Shown here: positions 8,872-18,594 of the stretch, piece after piece
How positions within the stretch are numbered: position 1 is the stretch's first letter
Layout: each line of letters opens with the position of its first letter
Assembly: GCA_021927905.1 (NCBI GenBank)
Contig: BLLK01000019.1
Coordinates: 434,001-498,000, forward strand
Source of the DNA: Chaetoceros tenuissimus
Taxonomy: Eukaryota; Bacillariophyta; Thalassiosirophyceae; Chaetocerotales; Chaetocerotaceae
Reading direction: 5' to 3'
Length of the DNA stretch: 64,000 bases
Notes under the pieces: generated by a model
What the model saw: the letters and a program-made list of their open reading frames with translations, nothing else
What the model was told of the DNA's origin: nothing
Databases searched by the model: none
Program-made: the position numbers and the translations under genes

Positions 8872-9894
8872 ATGAAACTTTTGCATCTAGTTTCTCTTTT
8901 ACTCTTTGCGTCAGTTGCAGCTGATGAATCCATTGAAACTCGCAAAATCTTGACTCCGAGTGGTCAAGAGTTTTCTCTCTTTGAAGGAGACATTATTGCT
9001 TCTTATGAACCTATTGCAAGCGCCTATGGCGTCGAGTTCGCTGATGGGCTTGTTGAAAAGGGGATCATGGAAGCACCAAAAGCAAGAGGTTCCGTACCAT
9101 CACCATCTGAAAACTTGTGGAGATTTAAATGGTCTCAACTATATGAATTATGGATTATTAAAGTATACTTTCAACCAAATGCATATACTGATACAGAACT
9201 TCAGTTCATCAAGTCTTCTCTGAGAAAATTGCAAAAGTATACCGGAGTTATTCGTTTCAAGTGGCTTGATACATCTCCTACGGATGGTAGTCCATTCATT
9301 CACATTGGAGCCTTTGGAAACGATATCTGCTCTTCTCTCGTCGGAGTTGATCGAAGTGCCTATACCGCAGATGGGCAATTCATGTTTATTGGGAAATCAT
9401 GTATGGTAGAAGGACAAATTCAACATGAAATGATGCACTGTCTTGGATTCTTTCATGAACAAAGCAGACCAGATCGTAACGCATATGTAACCATCAATGA
9501 AGAAAACATTGAAGCGGGTCAAGAACATAATTTTGCAATTGCACACAATATCGATTCTCGTGGTTCCCCCTATGATTATACATCTGTAATGCATTATGAT
9601 GAATACAAGTATTCAACGGATCCATCTCTCAAAACTATTGATGCAAAAGGCAATGCAGTTGGACAGAGAACACGTATTTCTTTTCAAGATAATTTACAAA
9701 TTCGCTATTTGTACCAGTGTTTTTCCGGTCCAAGGAATAAACAAGCTTACACTAATAACAGATGTACTGAAGATTGTAAATGTGGTTGGAAGAAAAAAGG
9801 ATGCAAATTGACTACGGGACTTGACGATAGCGCTTATTGTAAAGGTTCCTTGATTTGCGAAAATAATGTCTGTATGCCAGATAAGTCCATCTAG
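8872..9894 (+). CDS. Secreted astacin-type zinc metalloprotease (M12A)
   Basis: 340 residues from an ATG; residues 1-18 are a signal peptide (MKLLHLVSLLLFASVAAD). The zinc site HEMMHCLGFFHEQSRPDR at about residue 185 matches the astacin motif HExxHxxGxxHExxRxDR exactly, and SVMHYDEYKYS at about 238 supplies the Met-turn (SxMHY). The enzyme cleaves extracellular or secretory-pathway proteins. Residues 20-100 would form a propeptide. The last 55 residues are a Cys-rich module (eight or more Cys, CTEDCKCGWKKKGC) of no family I recognise, perhaps a substrate- or wall-binding tail. Single exon; no neighbour suggests a pathway. Confidence 0.93.
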   Translation: MKLLHLVSLLLFASVAADESIETRKILTPSGQEFSLFEGDIIASYEPIASAYGVEFADGLVEKGIMEAPKARGSVPSPSENLWRFKWSQLYELWIIKVYFQPNAYTDTELQFIKSSLRKLQKYTGVIRFKWLDTSPTDGSPFIHIGAFGNDICSSLVGVDRSAYTADGQFMFIGKSCMVEGQIQHEMMHCLGFFHEQSRPDRNAYVTINEENIEAGQEHNFAIAHNIDSRGSPYDYTSVMHYDEYKYSTDPSLKTIDAKGNAVGQRTRISFQDNLQIRYLYQCFSGPRNKQAYTNNRCTEDCKCGWKKKGCKLTTGLDDSAYCKGSLICENNVCMPDKSI

Positions 9895-10049
9895 AGTAGT
9901 GCTGTTGTGTACAGACAAAGAATTGGACTCTGACATTTTTGTATAATGTGATTGAGTAGTAAGAGTAAAGTAACACAGTTGACAATTTATTGAAATCTTG
10001 AAGTCTCCTTTCTACCAATCAAAACTTTGCCCATTCAAAAACTAGAAAA

Positions 10050-10514
10050 ATGACGTTTGACGAGGAATGCAAAAAAGAAGCTGAAATATTTAAGGAAATT
10101 ATTTGCTTTCTCAATGAATTCGGAATACCCACACATCGAATAAATGAACTCAAACAACAATTTGAATCATCGCACTATTCTGATCTCAAACAAATGAAAG
10201 CGCAACAACCGACGAAAACATTGGAGGAAACAATTGCATTACTCAAAATCATTCAAGGATACACAAGAGCATATCCTTACATGAATGTAAAGCTATTGAT
10301 GTATAAATTATTCGAAATATGGGACGTAATATGCAACAAAAATCAAAAGGCTAAAAAACAAATACTGAAACGCATAAATTTTATGAAAACGGATCCCAAA
10401 GCTGATCAAGATGTATTGGTTTGTCTTGAAGGATTAAAGAATGAGTATGAAGAATGTTCCAAGGTTTCTAATTTCTCTTTTTACGAAATGAGAGCATTGA
10501 AAGAATTGTATTAG
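10050..10514 (+). CDS. Small helical protein, unknown
   Basis: A 154-residue single-exon frame from ATG to TAG. It is charged and predicted to be almost wholly alpha-helical, with no signal peptide, membrane helix or Cys pattern. I recognise no motif. It lies 155 bp downstream of the astacin gene in the same direction. Support is frame length and amino-acid composition typical of a real protein. Confidence 0.5.
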   Translation: MTFDEECKKEAEIFKEIICFLNEFGIPTHRINELKQQFESSHYSDLKQMKAQQPTKTLEETIALLKIIQGYTRAYPYMNVKLLMYKLFEIWDVICNKNQKAKKQILKRINFMKTDPKADQDVLVCLEGLKNEYEECSKVSNFSFYEMRALKELY

Positions 10515-10812
10515 CCACTTGTAAGATAAAAAAAGTTATGAATTTAGAATTGTGAGAAGAGATTTGAGATCAATAACCACGTCACTGACAGCCAAAACCC
10601 TCGGATGACTCTTCAACACGGATCAAACACGTCATTGTATTACATGAGTCATCTGAGAAAAGAGAAGAAGTGACTGCGGATTTCCAGTATTCAGTGATGA
10701 TCTAGTAGACTAGACTACCAGATTCTTATTTGTTAGAAGATACATTTAATCTGGACTAGAACGCCATCTAGTTTGTTTGTCGAGGCAGTCCGTATTAGAA
10801 AATAAAACAAAA
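10515..10812. other. Short gene-free spacer with paired bZIP-like boxes
   Basis: The spacer contains GGATGACTC and TGAGTCATC (an inverted pair) and two ACGTCA half-sites within about 100 bp upstream of the plastid-protein gene. These resemble AP-1/CRE bZIP sites, but such short boxes are weak evidence. Confidence 0.3.
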
Positions 10813-11589
10813 ATGAAATCTTTTGCACCTGTCCTCGTTCTGATCTCTTTCTTTGTTTGTGAAGCATTCATTGCATCATCGACTTCTACCAAGAAACGTA
10901 ACAGTAGTATTACGCAGCATAGATCTTTCTTTGGCTTTGGATTGGACGAGAAACAAGCATCAACAAGTACCAAAGACAATTCGCTTATCCAAAAAACAAA
11001 GGATATCATACAAAACAAAAGTGGATTTTATTCTCCATATGATGCAGATGTATTCGCACAAGATTTTGTATTCCGCGGACCATTTGTTGGACCACTCAAC
11101 AAAAAAGATTATTTGGCAACCATGGACGCTTTTGGAATCTACAAAGCGTTTCCAGATATTTCGGCAAATGCATGGGGATTCAATATTGACCCAGAGAATC
11201 CAAATCGAGTTTGGTTCATGGTGAGAAATACGGGAACTTTTTCGGGTGAGCCATTGATACCTGATACTTTGGCTATAAAGCCAAATGGAGAAGAGTTAAA
11301 TGGCTGTCCTGAAACTTTTTCAATTATCTTTGATGAAGAAGAAAAGATGAAATATTTATCTGTAGGTTATGTAGCTGATAGGTTTGATGGTAATACCAAA
11401 GGGAAAGGAGCTGCTTTTGGGATCTTTAATGTGATTGGACTTCCTCTTCCAAAGGTTGGCCCTGTTTTAAGTTTTTTGCAATGGTTTGGCAGTGAGGTGT
11501 ATGGGAAGCCTCCATTATCTTATTCGACTGATGTACCAGAATGGTGGCAGAAAAAGAGTAAAGATAAATCTTCTCAAGGTTTTCTCTAA
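10813..11589 (+). CDS. Plastid-targeted NTF2/SnoaL-like protein
   Basis: 258 residues from the ATG at 10813. The N-terminus has a signal peptide (MKSFAPVLVLISFFVCEAF) whose C-E-A|F junction fits the diatom ASAFAP-type rule (Phe at +1), followed by a Ser/Thr/Lys-rich transit region. From about residue 70 the sequence (DADVFAQDFVFRGPFVGPL.. KKDYLATM.. AFPDI.A..W.F) has the look of a SnoaL/NTF2-like fold, seen in many diatom and algal plastid proteins of unknown role. Location in the plastid is a family-based inference; no enzymatic residues can be assigned with confidence. Confidence 0.72.
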   Translation: MKSFAPVLVLISFFVCEAFIASSTSTKKRNSSITQHRSFFGFGLDEKQASTSTKDNSLIQKTKDIIQNKSGFYSPYDADVFAQDFVFRGPFVGPLNKKDYLATMDAFGIYKAFPDISANAWGFNIDPENPNRVWFMVRNTGTFSGEPLIPDTLAIKPNGEELNGCPETFSIIFDEEEKMKYLSVGYVADRFDGNTKGKGAAFGIFNVIGLPLPKVGPVLSFLQWFGSEVYGKPPLSYSTDVPEWWQKKSKDKSSQGFL

Positions 11590-11805
11590 GAAAGGAGCAA
11601 TTGCAGAAGATGCATGTGGATATTCATATTAGAATATGCGTGAAAATAAAAAAAGATGATACTAGCAGCATTGGTTTCACAGTTTTTGGGCTACCTTATT
11701 AGATTCAATCTAAACAAAATAAATGGAAATGAATCCATCATGTCCATAGTAGAACACTTCCGAATATACATTGCAAGATCGTTTAGATTAAAAATATTTG
11801 AATAA

Positions 11806-11872
11806 GATGTGTGTAAATATAGAGGAATAGAAGAACTACAGCACTTATTCTTCAACATGCTCCAGTTTCTCA
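11806..11872. repeat. About 65-bp dispersed repeat, copy 1 (pair with 14938-15005)
   Basis: The run from TGTGTGTAAAT through AGAGGAATRGAAGAACT to TTCAACATGCT is shared with 14938-15005. Here it lies at the 3' end of the kinase gene; there it lies at the 5' end of the membrane-protein gene. Confidence 0.7.
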
Positions 11873-13372
11873 TTTTGATGCTCTCATGTGCATTGAGTTA
11901 CGACTTCTGTTCATAAGATGCGATGTTCTATCACGAATGGATGCGTTTAATCCTTCTGAAATATCATTTAACTCGCCTCTAATAACATTTGATGTTCTTT
12001 TGAACTCCGGTCTTTTCGCTGCATCATGTTCCCACATTTCTTGCATTAACTGCTTTACAAGTGGTGGACACTTTATGCTTGTAGCTGGTCGCAATTTTTT
12101 CTTGCAGACTTTTTCTATGAAATCGTAGCGATTGAAGCCCTGAAAAGGAATTTTCAGACTGAATATCTCCCAAAGAAGGATACCAAAACTAAAAACGTCA
12201 GCTCTTTCGTTATACTTTTGACCCATCATTACTTCGGGGCTCATGTATTGAATTGAACCTTTGACAGTATTTAGTAATTTGAATAACTAATGTTTCGAAA
12301 ATGATTCAAATCATATGTAATATTCTCCCTCTTTTAACTCACCTGTCTTTATAGTGAGTTTGAAAACTTCATTTTTCGACTTGGATGGTGGTAACTCTTT
12401 TTGATAATGCATGTCATGTTAGTTTGTAAGTACATTTCAATAAATGGCGAAATCACATGATTCAAAAAATTACCTTTGCATAGTCCAAAGTCAAACAATT
12501 TCACATCTCCCCGAATATCAAAACCAATGTTTTCCGGTTTCAAGTCACGATACACAATTCGTTTTTCATGCAAATACCGAAAGACTGTACTCAAGTCATG
12601 AGCTACTACTAGACGATCAAGATAAAGACGTCTCGATTTCGATTTGTCATTCCCAATGAAGGCAAATGGTCCAGTCATACCTTTGTATTCCTTTGGCCAA
12701 ATCACTTCAATCTTTTCATCCAAAGTCTCATATAATCGATCTAGGACTAAAAAGTATCCCGACTCTTTCACACTGCTTTCACAAAACAAAGTACCACGAA
12801 GCTTGATTATATTTGGATGACTGAGGTGAGAAAGATATTCTGCCTCAATTGCCAAATCTAACATGCCTCTATAACGTTGACTTTCTTTTTCAAATTTTGT
12901 CTTCATGACTTTCATCGCGTACCTTGCTTCGTTCTTACGAAAACAATTTTCAGTCATGTAGGTACGAGTTTCTGATTCGTGAAATTTACTATCTTTTACT
13001 TGAAACTCTGGTTGAAGATGGGATAGACTAGGATCAAGGTGTATGTTTGCCACTTCACGAACTGCACAGAATCCTCCAACACCTAATATTTTGCCTGCTT
13101 CAATTTCATTGATACCAAAGCGTGGTACATTTCTTGATGGTGTTTCCTTGAGGAAGGTTGAGCTCTTTTTAATTGTCTTTAGCTCGGTTTCGTACTAACA
13201 TGCAAATTCTGATTAGACCGAGTACTACGTTGTAAAAGATTTTCGTACATAAAAGGTACATGAATTTACGAACCTTGGATAAGATCTTCTCTTTGTGAGT
13301 TTCAGCATCTGGTGGGCTGTGATGAACACTTTCATTGCGATTTCCTTTGTTATCTTTGCTCGAGCTAAACAT
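11870..13372 (-). CDS. Protein kinase, TKL-like, four exons
   Basis: Exons 13274-13372, 12474-13194, 12343-12396 and 11870-12258 (introns 79, 77 and 84 bp, all GT-AG) join in phase to 420 residues. Kinase landmarks: Gly-loop GKILGVGGFCAVRE (about 65-78), VAIK-type lysine in RYAMKVMK (about 127), YRDLKPEN in place of HRDLKPEN (about 243), DFGLCKE (about 263), TIKTGSIQYMSPEV activation segment, and ADVFSFGILLWEIFS. The 54-bp exon 3 encodes only the activation loop (PPSKSKNEVFKLTIKT). The Lys, catalytic Asp and DFG are all present, so it should be an active Ser/Thr kinase, of the tyrosine-kinase-like group by its subdomain IX style. An inserted segment (WPKEYKG...FIGNDKSKSRR) sits before the catalytic loop. 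Confidence 0.9.
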
Positions 13373-14097
13373 GTTCGTAAGGTATAGATCTAATTACAAA
13401 ACGATACTTGTTCTGTCGCTTTATTATTTTACTTGTAATATCTATTATTATGTGATGCAAATGAAAATCCAACCGTCAAGTTGTGTTTGAGTTTCGTTGG
13501 CTGTTGTGGTGTCACCCTACTTGAACAGCCGACCCGACGTCCCCTACAAGACCCGACATCTGTCGTGCCTATAATTTGGATTGCATTGGTGATTACTTCT
13601 ACATAAATAACTGTATCTGTGTGAGAGCATCAGAAATTATCTACAAGCTTTACCTCCAGAAGAAAGATGATGATAAATTTTGAAAGTAATATTTTTATAA
13701 ACAAGAAGCTGTTGAGTTTCCAAAAAGTTTTAATTCTGTAACATCTACCTTTTTGAAAGCTATTAGATAGCCTGCTCGTGAGCGAGAAGTCCTGACAAGG
13801 TGGAGAGATCTTATAGATGATTTGCTTTCAATCTGATACCATATAGAGATATTGTTAGAATACAAACTCTATTGTTAGAATACAAACTGTTAGCTTTTTA
13901 GTCATTCAAGCAAGCGAACTTCTTTTTGCAAACTGCATTTCGATTGTGAAAGCAATGGAATCCCAACAACTTGTATATGTGCATAATTATTTTTTAACAA
14001 ACTTGGAGCAAAAGAACCCGAAAGTAACAAGTCCTTTGATGAAATATGCCAAGATCCCTAATTATAATATTTTATTTCAGATTCATTTTCATCGAAA
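13373..14097. other. Gene-free stretch with a 20-bp tandem repeat
   Basis: Divergent kinase promoter side. ATTGTTAGAATACAAACTCT occurs in two tandem copies (13851-13888). A C/G-rich block near 13535-13565 stands out from the A+T-rich surroundings. No gene supported. Confidence 0.5.
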
Positions 14098-14928
14098 CTA
14101 TGAAATCTTTTTGATGTTTTCTTGCAGTAAATACCAAAAACATACAAAGTAATAAACTACCAAGGAAACTACAATAGCACCATCATATATCAAATGTCCT
14201 CCAACATGAATGATGAAACATGAACACATTGTACTTTCCATCCAAGCAACCATATTCAAAGGTACGCTGACTAACATAGGATATAAAGCATACGCTCTCG
14301 TCATTTTTTCCTCCTTTTGTCGATTCAATTGATTGAAACTAAATGCAAGTAGAAGAATAGTCTGTACGTACGTAAATCCAAACTGAGGTGGTATCTGTAT
14401 ATTCCAAACAGTAGTAATTACAGATAGAGGAACAATCCGATCCCATCCGACATTTGCCATACTAGCTTTCAACAACGTGAGCCAAAAGACTACAATTCCA
14501 CCTATTTGAACTACAAACTGTTGGAAATTGTAATTAGCAATAGCATCTAGTTGATCTTCTACAGAGATAATCCCTCCATCTCTCATTGACTCGGCAATAA
14601 GGAAATGAGCAAATCCATGGGCTGCTATTCCGCCTATATTATTCTTAAATAAGGCATTAGTGCTCTCCATTCCTTTTACTGGTCTGAATAAGTAGTAGAG
14701 GTATCCGCATACAATTGCTCCGAGTATATCAAAGTAAAAGCAGAGATCATGACTTGTCATGTAGGCGACATCTCTATTGGCTACACAGAATCCATCTTGG
14801 ATCCAAACAGAATCAAAGATGGACGAGGACTGTCCAACCACGAGGATTGCAAAGAGGCATGTTTGTAGGATACAGAATGCATGAGCTGCATCCCCGACTC
14901 GTGCAGGGTCTTTCAGGTTCAACATGTT
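14098..14928 (-). CDS. Multi-pass membrane protein, unknown
   Basis: 276 residues from the ATG at 14928. Seven or eight hydrophobic segments are visible, for example AFCILQTCLFAILVVG near the start, FDILGAIVCGYLYYLF, FVVQIGGIVVFWLTLLKA, YVQTILLLAFSF and AIVVSLVVYYFVCFWYLL at the end. A GIAAHGFAHFLIAESM segment has two His in a helix and might bind a metal or act in catalysis. No family recognised. A few bases upstream lies a copy of the dispersed 65-bp repeat found at the kinase 3' end. Confidence 0.7.
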   Translation of the reverse strand, partial: NMLNLKDPARVGDAAHAFCILQTCLFAILVVGQSSSIFDSVWIQDGFCVANRDVAYMTSHDLCFYFDILGAIVCGYLYYLFRPVKGMESTNALFKNNIGGIAAHGFAHFLIAESMRDGGIISVEDQLDAIANYNFQQFVVQIGGIVVFWLTLLKASMANVGWDRIVPLSVITTVWNIQIPPQFGFTYVQTILLLAFSFNQLNRQKEEKMTRAYALYPMLVSVPLNMVAWMESTMCSCFIIHVGGHLIYDGAIVVSLVVYYFVCFWYLLQENIKKIS

Positions 14929-14937
14929 TCGTTTCAA

Positions 14938-15005
14938 TAAAATGTGTGTAAATCATAGAGGAATGGAAGAACTGTGCCGCGGCACTTCTTCTTCCTCAAC
15001 ATGCT
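14938..15005. repeat. About 65-bp dispersed repeat, copy 2
   Basis: Matches 11806-11872; this copy carries an extra GTGCCGCGGCAC palindrome in the middle. See the first copy. Confidence 0.7.
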
Positions 15006-15365
15006 ATTGTACGTACGCATGATGTATCCAAGAACAGAACTTCAACATCATAAGAAAATAGAGCTGTCAAAATTTAAATCTGTCTGAAAATGAGCAAAAC
15101 TAGCTGTAATATGTGACAAAAAATTCTCGAGATCCGGGTCTTTGGTATTTTAGCCTTCCTCCGCGCACCGTTTCTATTGAAAGAGCACTGCATCTCTGTT
15201 CTTTTTTGTCAAGCAATAAAGGGACATATATCAATAATAAAATACACAAATACTTAGAATTGTTTGATCTTTGAATTTGACAAATTTCAAGCGGTTTTAC
15301 TAAAAGCATTCTTGACTCCATCTAGCACTTGAGAGACAGTGCGAACCTCAATCGAAGAGAATACA
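15006..15365. other. Promoter region between divergent genes
   Basis: About 360 bp between the membrane protein (minus) and the glutamate-receptor-like gene (plus). No gene supported. Confidence 0.4.
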
Positions 15366-17261
15366 ATGAAGAAAATCGCATCTTTCTTTCCTTCTATAGC
15401 TTTATGTTCATTCTATACACTTGTATGTGTATCAGCAGATGACCTTAGCAACAACGACAACTTTTGGACTCCAAATCCCAATCTCGCAGTTGATATGTTC
15501 AACTATAACACCACGAAGCGACAAAACTTTTGTGCTTTACAGAATCAACTTGATGATGGCCAGATTGAACTTCGTGATGCACTATTTGGGCTAAATCTCA
15601 ATGTGGCACTTTTACTAGATAATAAATACGTTACATACGATGAAAACGGAAATATTGATTCTAGAAATCCAGGTCTCGTAGTTGAAATTTTAGATGAAGT
15701 ATCTAGACGTGGAGGGTTTACATGGCAAGATTCTTTTGCGAGTATTTCCAAGGATGAATTTCGGGCAAGAACAGGAGATGAAACATGGACTGACTTTTTA
15801 ATGTGGACCATTTCAACCTATGACATTTCCATCAATTGGTGGTCTCGAACTCCGGAGAGGTTGACCAAAGGTGCTGTGTATCCAAGAGGTTGGTACGAAG
15901 GTAGTTTTATCATTGTCACCAAGCTACAAGGATTCTTCCAGTCTGAATTCAGTGCTTTTAGTTGGAGCCAGCCATTCACAACAAATGTATGGATTGGTAT
16001 AATTGTGACTTTGCTAGTCACTGCATTTGTAGCGTTGATTGTAGAAGGACGGTCCCTCAAGGATCTTTCCAAGCTCGCACCGTGGAATGGGAGTTATATC
16101 TCGTTAGTAGTTAGCTACATTTACCAAATGTTTCTAATTACCACTGGTCACTTGGATATTATGACTCGTAGCCATGCTGGTCAGTTGGTCTCTTTCTCCA
16201 TCTGTTTATTTGCGTTGTTCATAGTCTCGACCTATACTGCGAATCTTGCCAGCTTTCTTGTGATTCAAAAAGCTGCCTCGTCGGAAATAGTCAACTCAGT
16301 AGGAGATATTGTGAAATATGGAAAGTCAATTTGTGTTTATGGAGATACAGCTGCTAATAATGAGATTCGAGGCCAATATCCTACCGCTTCTATTGTAAAA
16401 CGTATTGATGAAAAGGATGTTCTTATGGGTTTGAAAGGCGATGATTGCGACTATGGAGTCATGAGTTTAGCAGCGTATGAACTCTTTCGAGGACAGATAG
16501 ATATTAATGGTGATTGTGATTTGGTTCGGATTGGAAGAAACTTTCGTGACTTGGAAGATGGATTTGCAACTATTTCAGATGCAGGCACTTTGTGTACCTC
16601 AATGATTCGTGATGTAATCAATATTCATATGCAAGACATGCACGATGATGGATTCATTGATAAGGTATGGGATGAATATTATGGTAGTAAGCACAACATT
16701 GACGATGCTACATGCTTTGACGACTCTACATCAGGTGGAAGCTCTTCATCGGATGGAGAAACCCTCGATTTTCTCAACATGGGAGGAATCTTTTTACTTC
16801 ATGGAGCGACATTAGTTGTTGCTATGCTTGTATACTTCTACGAGGCGTATATGCGTAAAGTGGGCATTTTGAAACAGCATCATTCTTTTGAGACTGGAGG
16901 TAGACTTGGAGCTCGTCGTCATCCAGATCGAAAAGGAAGTATGGAGATGATGAAAATGAATGAAGCAGAAACAGTAAGATCAGATACAAGTAGTTTGTTT
17001 GAACTTCGCAAGGAAGTCAGGGATTTATCGAAAGCTGTAAATGATATTACCGCATCTCTAGTAAACATAACGAACATGTTGGAGAAGAATCAGAAACATG
17101 AAATCGACGACGATGATATATCTTTGTCAGAATCATTTACAGTCAACCCGACGAGTCCTGATTTGAGTATCATGAAGTATAGTTTGAGCAGTAGTACTAC
17201 ACAATCAATAAAAGGAGAAGGAAAGAGAATGTATGATCTTTCAATCATTTCAAAAGTGTAA
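15366..17261 (+). CDS. Ionotropic glutamate receptor-like ligand-gated channel
   Basis: 631 residues, one exon, from the ATG at 15366; signal peptide ALCSFYTLVCVSA. Architecture: ligand-binding half S1 (about 70-195; GLVVEILDEVSRR, then YDISINWWSRTPERL), M1 (VWIGIIVTLLVTAFVALIVEG, about 210), re-entrant pore region (QMFLITTGHLD), M3 with the iGluR gate signature STYTANLASFLV (canonical SYTANLAAFL), ligand-binding half S2 (about 300-450), and M4 (GGIFLLHGATLVVAMLVYFY, about 475). There is no amino-terminal domain, as in short prokaryotic/protist GluRs. It would sit in the plasma membrane as a tetrameric amino-acid-gated cation channel. The C-terminal tail contains a coiled-coil-like stretch (LRKEVRDLSKAVNDITASL). 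Confidence 0.9.
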   Translation: MKKIASFFPSIALCSFYTLVCVSADDLSNNDNFWTPNPNLAVDMFNYNTTKRQNFCALQNQLDDGQIELRDALFGLNLNVALLLDNKYVTYDENGNIDSRNPGLVVEILDEVSRRGGFTWQDSFASISKDEFRARTGDETWTDFLMWTISTYDISINWWSRTPERLTKGAVYPRGWYEGSFIIVTKLQGFFQSEFSAFSWSQPFTTNVWIGIIVTLLVTAFVALIVEGRSLKDLSKLAPWNGSYISLVVSYIYQMFLITTGHLDIMTRSHAGQLVSFSICLFALFIVSTYTANLASFLVIQKAASSEIVNSVGDIVKYGKSICVYGDTAANNEIRGQYPTASIVKRIDEKDVLMGLKGDDCDYGVMSLAAYELFRGQIDINGDCDLVRIGRNFRDLEDGFATISDAGTLCTSMIRDVINIHMQDMHDDGFIDKVWDEYYGSKHNIDDATCFDDSTSGGSSSSDGETLDFLNMGGIFLLHGATLVVAMLVYFYEAYMRKVGILKQHHSFETGGRLGARRHPDRKGSMEMMKMNEAETVRSDTSSLFELRKEVRDLSKAVNDITASLVNITNMLEKNQKHEIDDDDISLSESFTVNPTSPDLSIMKYSLSSSTTQSIKGEGKRMYDLSIISKV

Positions 17262-17419
17262 TACGTTCTTCAGGCACAAGTTTTATTCGATGCAGGCACA
17301 GATTACCAAAAGAAAAAGTAACTAATAATATATTTCCATTATGCGCTCTTGAATACTAACATTCACTGACATAAAACTGAATGGAATTGACACTTCTCTT
17401 TCGTGAAGAATATTTCAAA

Positions 17420-18445
17420 CTACACAGCCATCACCTCTTCTTCACTAGACTGCACACAAGTTACAGCTCTTCTTACATGCAGTGATGAGGGCACCATTAT
17501 CGAAATCTTCAGTGCAATATCTCGCTCTACATCTATCCTTTCGCTTTCTATTTTTGAGATCCAATTGCAACCCACTTCTCTTGTTACTAGCTTGAGTTCA
17601 AATTTGTAGGAGGAATCATCTTCGCAAACTGGTGTCTCAAATGAATTTGTAGGGGGATTACTTGGTTTTGAAGTGATCAACAAAGTAGGCGGCGATGTAA
17701 CTGGCTACGAAGTTGTAGATAAAGTTGGGGAAGCAGTCGTTGCGTAACAACGATTAGCTGATGTATTGAGAAAGCTTCCCTCAGGATATGCACAATCTTT
17801 GCCATCATTGGTTACAATGAATGTATTTTCGCAGTGGCAAACCCCATTTCCCTTGCGAGCATGTAATACCGTGGCATGGATCTAAGATGGGCACAGCAGC
17901 ACAGGTGCTTGAAGTAGGAGAGCAGTATCCAGTAGAGCAGTCGCTTCCAGATGCACATGGTGAGCCAACAGCTCCGTCTCTACAAAATCCTAAGACACAG
18001 ATTGATGAGCTACAGTCGCTGCCAGATGTACATGAGGAGCCAATATCAGTACAGAAACCTGATTCACAAATTGTTGAGCTACAATCGCTGCTAGTTGCGC
18101 ATAAAAGCCAAGAGCTCCATCATTACATGAACCTGAGACGCAAAATGATGAACTACAGTCACTTCCAGTTGCGCATGGCGAGCCAAAAGCTCCATCAGTA
18201 CATGAGCTAACTACTGTGGACTGTGAAGAGTGGAGAGTGGAGAGGCAAAAGCAACAACATGATAACAACGGACATATTCCACCGGGACATTCGCCGTCTA
18301 TGCCCGCATTTCTTTGCACTTTTGCAGTTGGAGCAAGTAAAACCATGGTATAAATCCACGATCCAGACAGAAGCATCAAGTTTGATTTTCCTTGGAGAGC
18401 AGCATCCAGTCCAGCCAGCACAGCCATGATGATCCGATAGTCCAT
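17420..18445 (-). pseudogene. Broken Cys-rich secreted protein gene
   Basis: Starting from the ATG at 18445 the frame encodes a hydrophobic leader and then Cys-rich repeats of about 22 residues (DGAFGSPCATGSDCSSSFC). The same repeat then continues in another frame (SPCASGSDCSTGYC and similar), a further shift occurs near 17850 where NGVCHCENTF begins, and a TAG interrupts at about 17710 before a C-terminal part (CEDDSSYKFELKL, then CNWI) like that of the PSxxPS gene at 59.5 kb. At least two frameshifts and one stop make it a host pseudogene. It is probably a former wall or surface protein. Confidence 0.75.
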
Positions 18446-18594
18446 TGTACACAAAGAGATGAAGTAACGTCAAGAAGAATAGCTCCTAAGTATGCCATGA
18501 CTTTGAAGTATAAAGATATGATGCTTGAGATATAAAATACAATTATCGAGTTAAATGTAAATTTTCAGACTACCTACTCGTCGAATCAGCCAGT

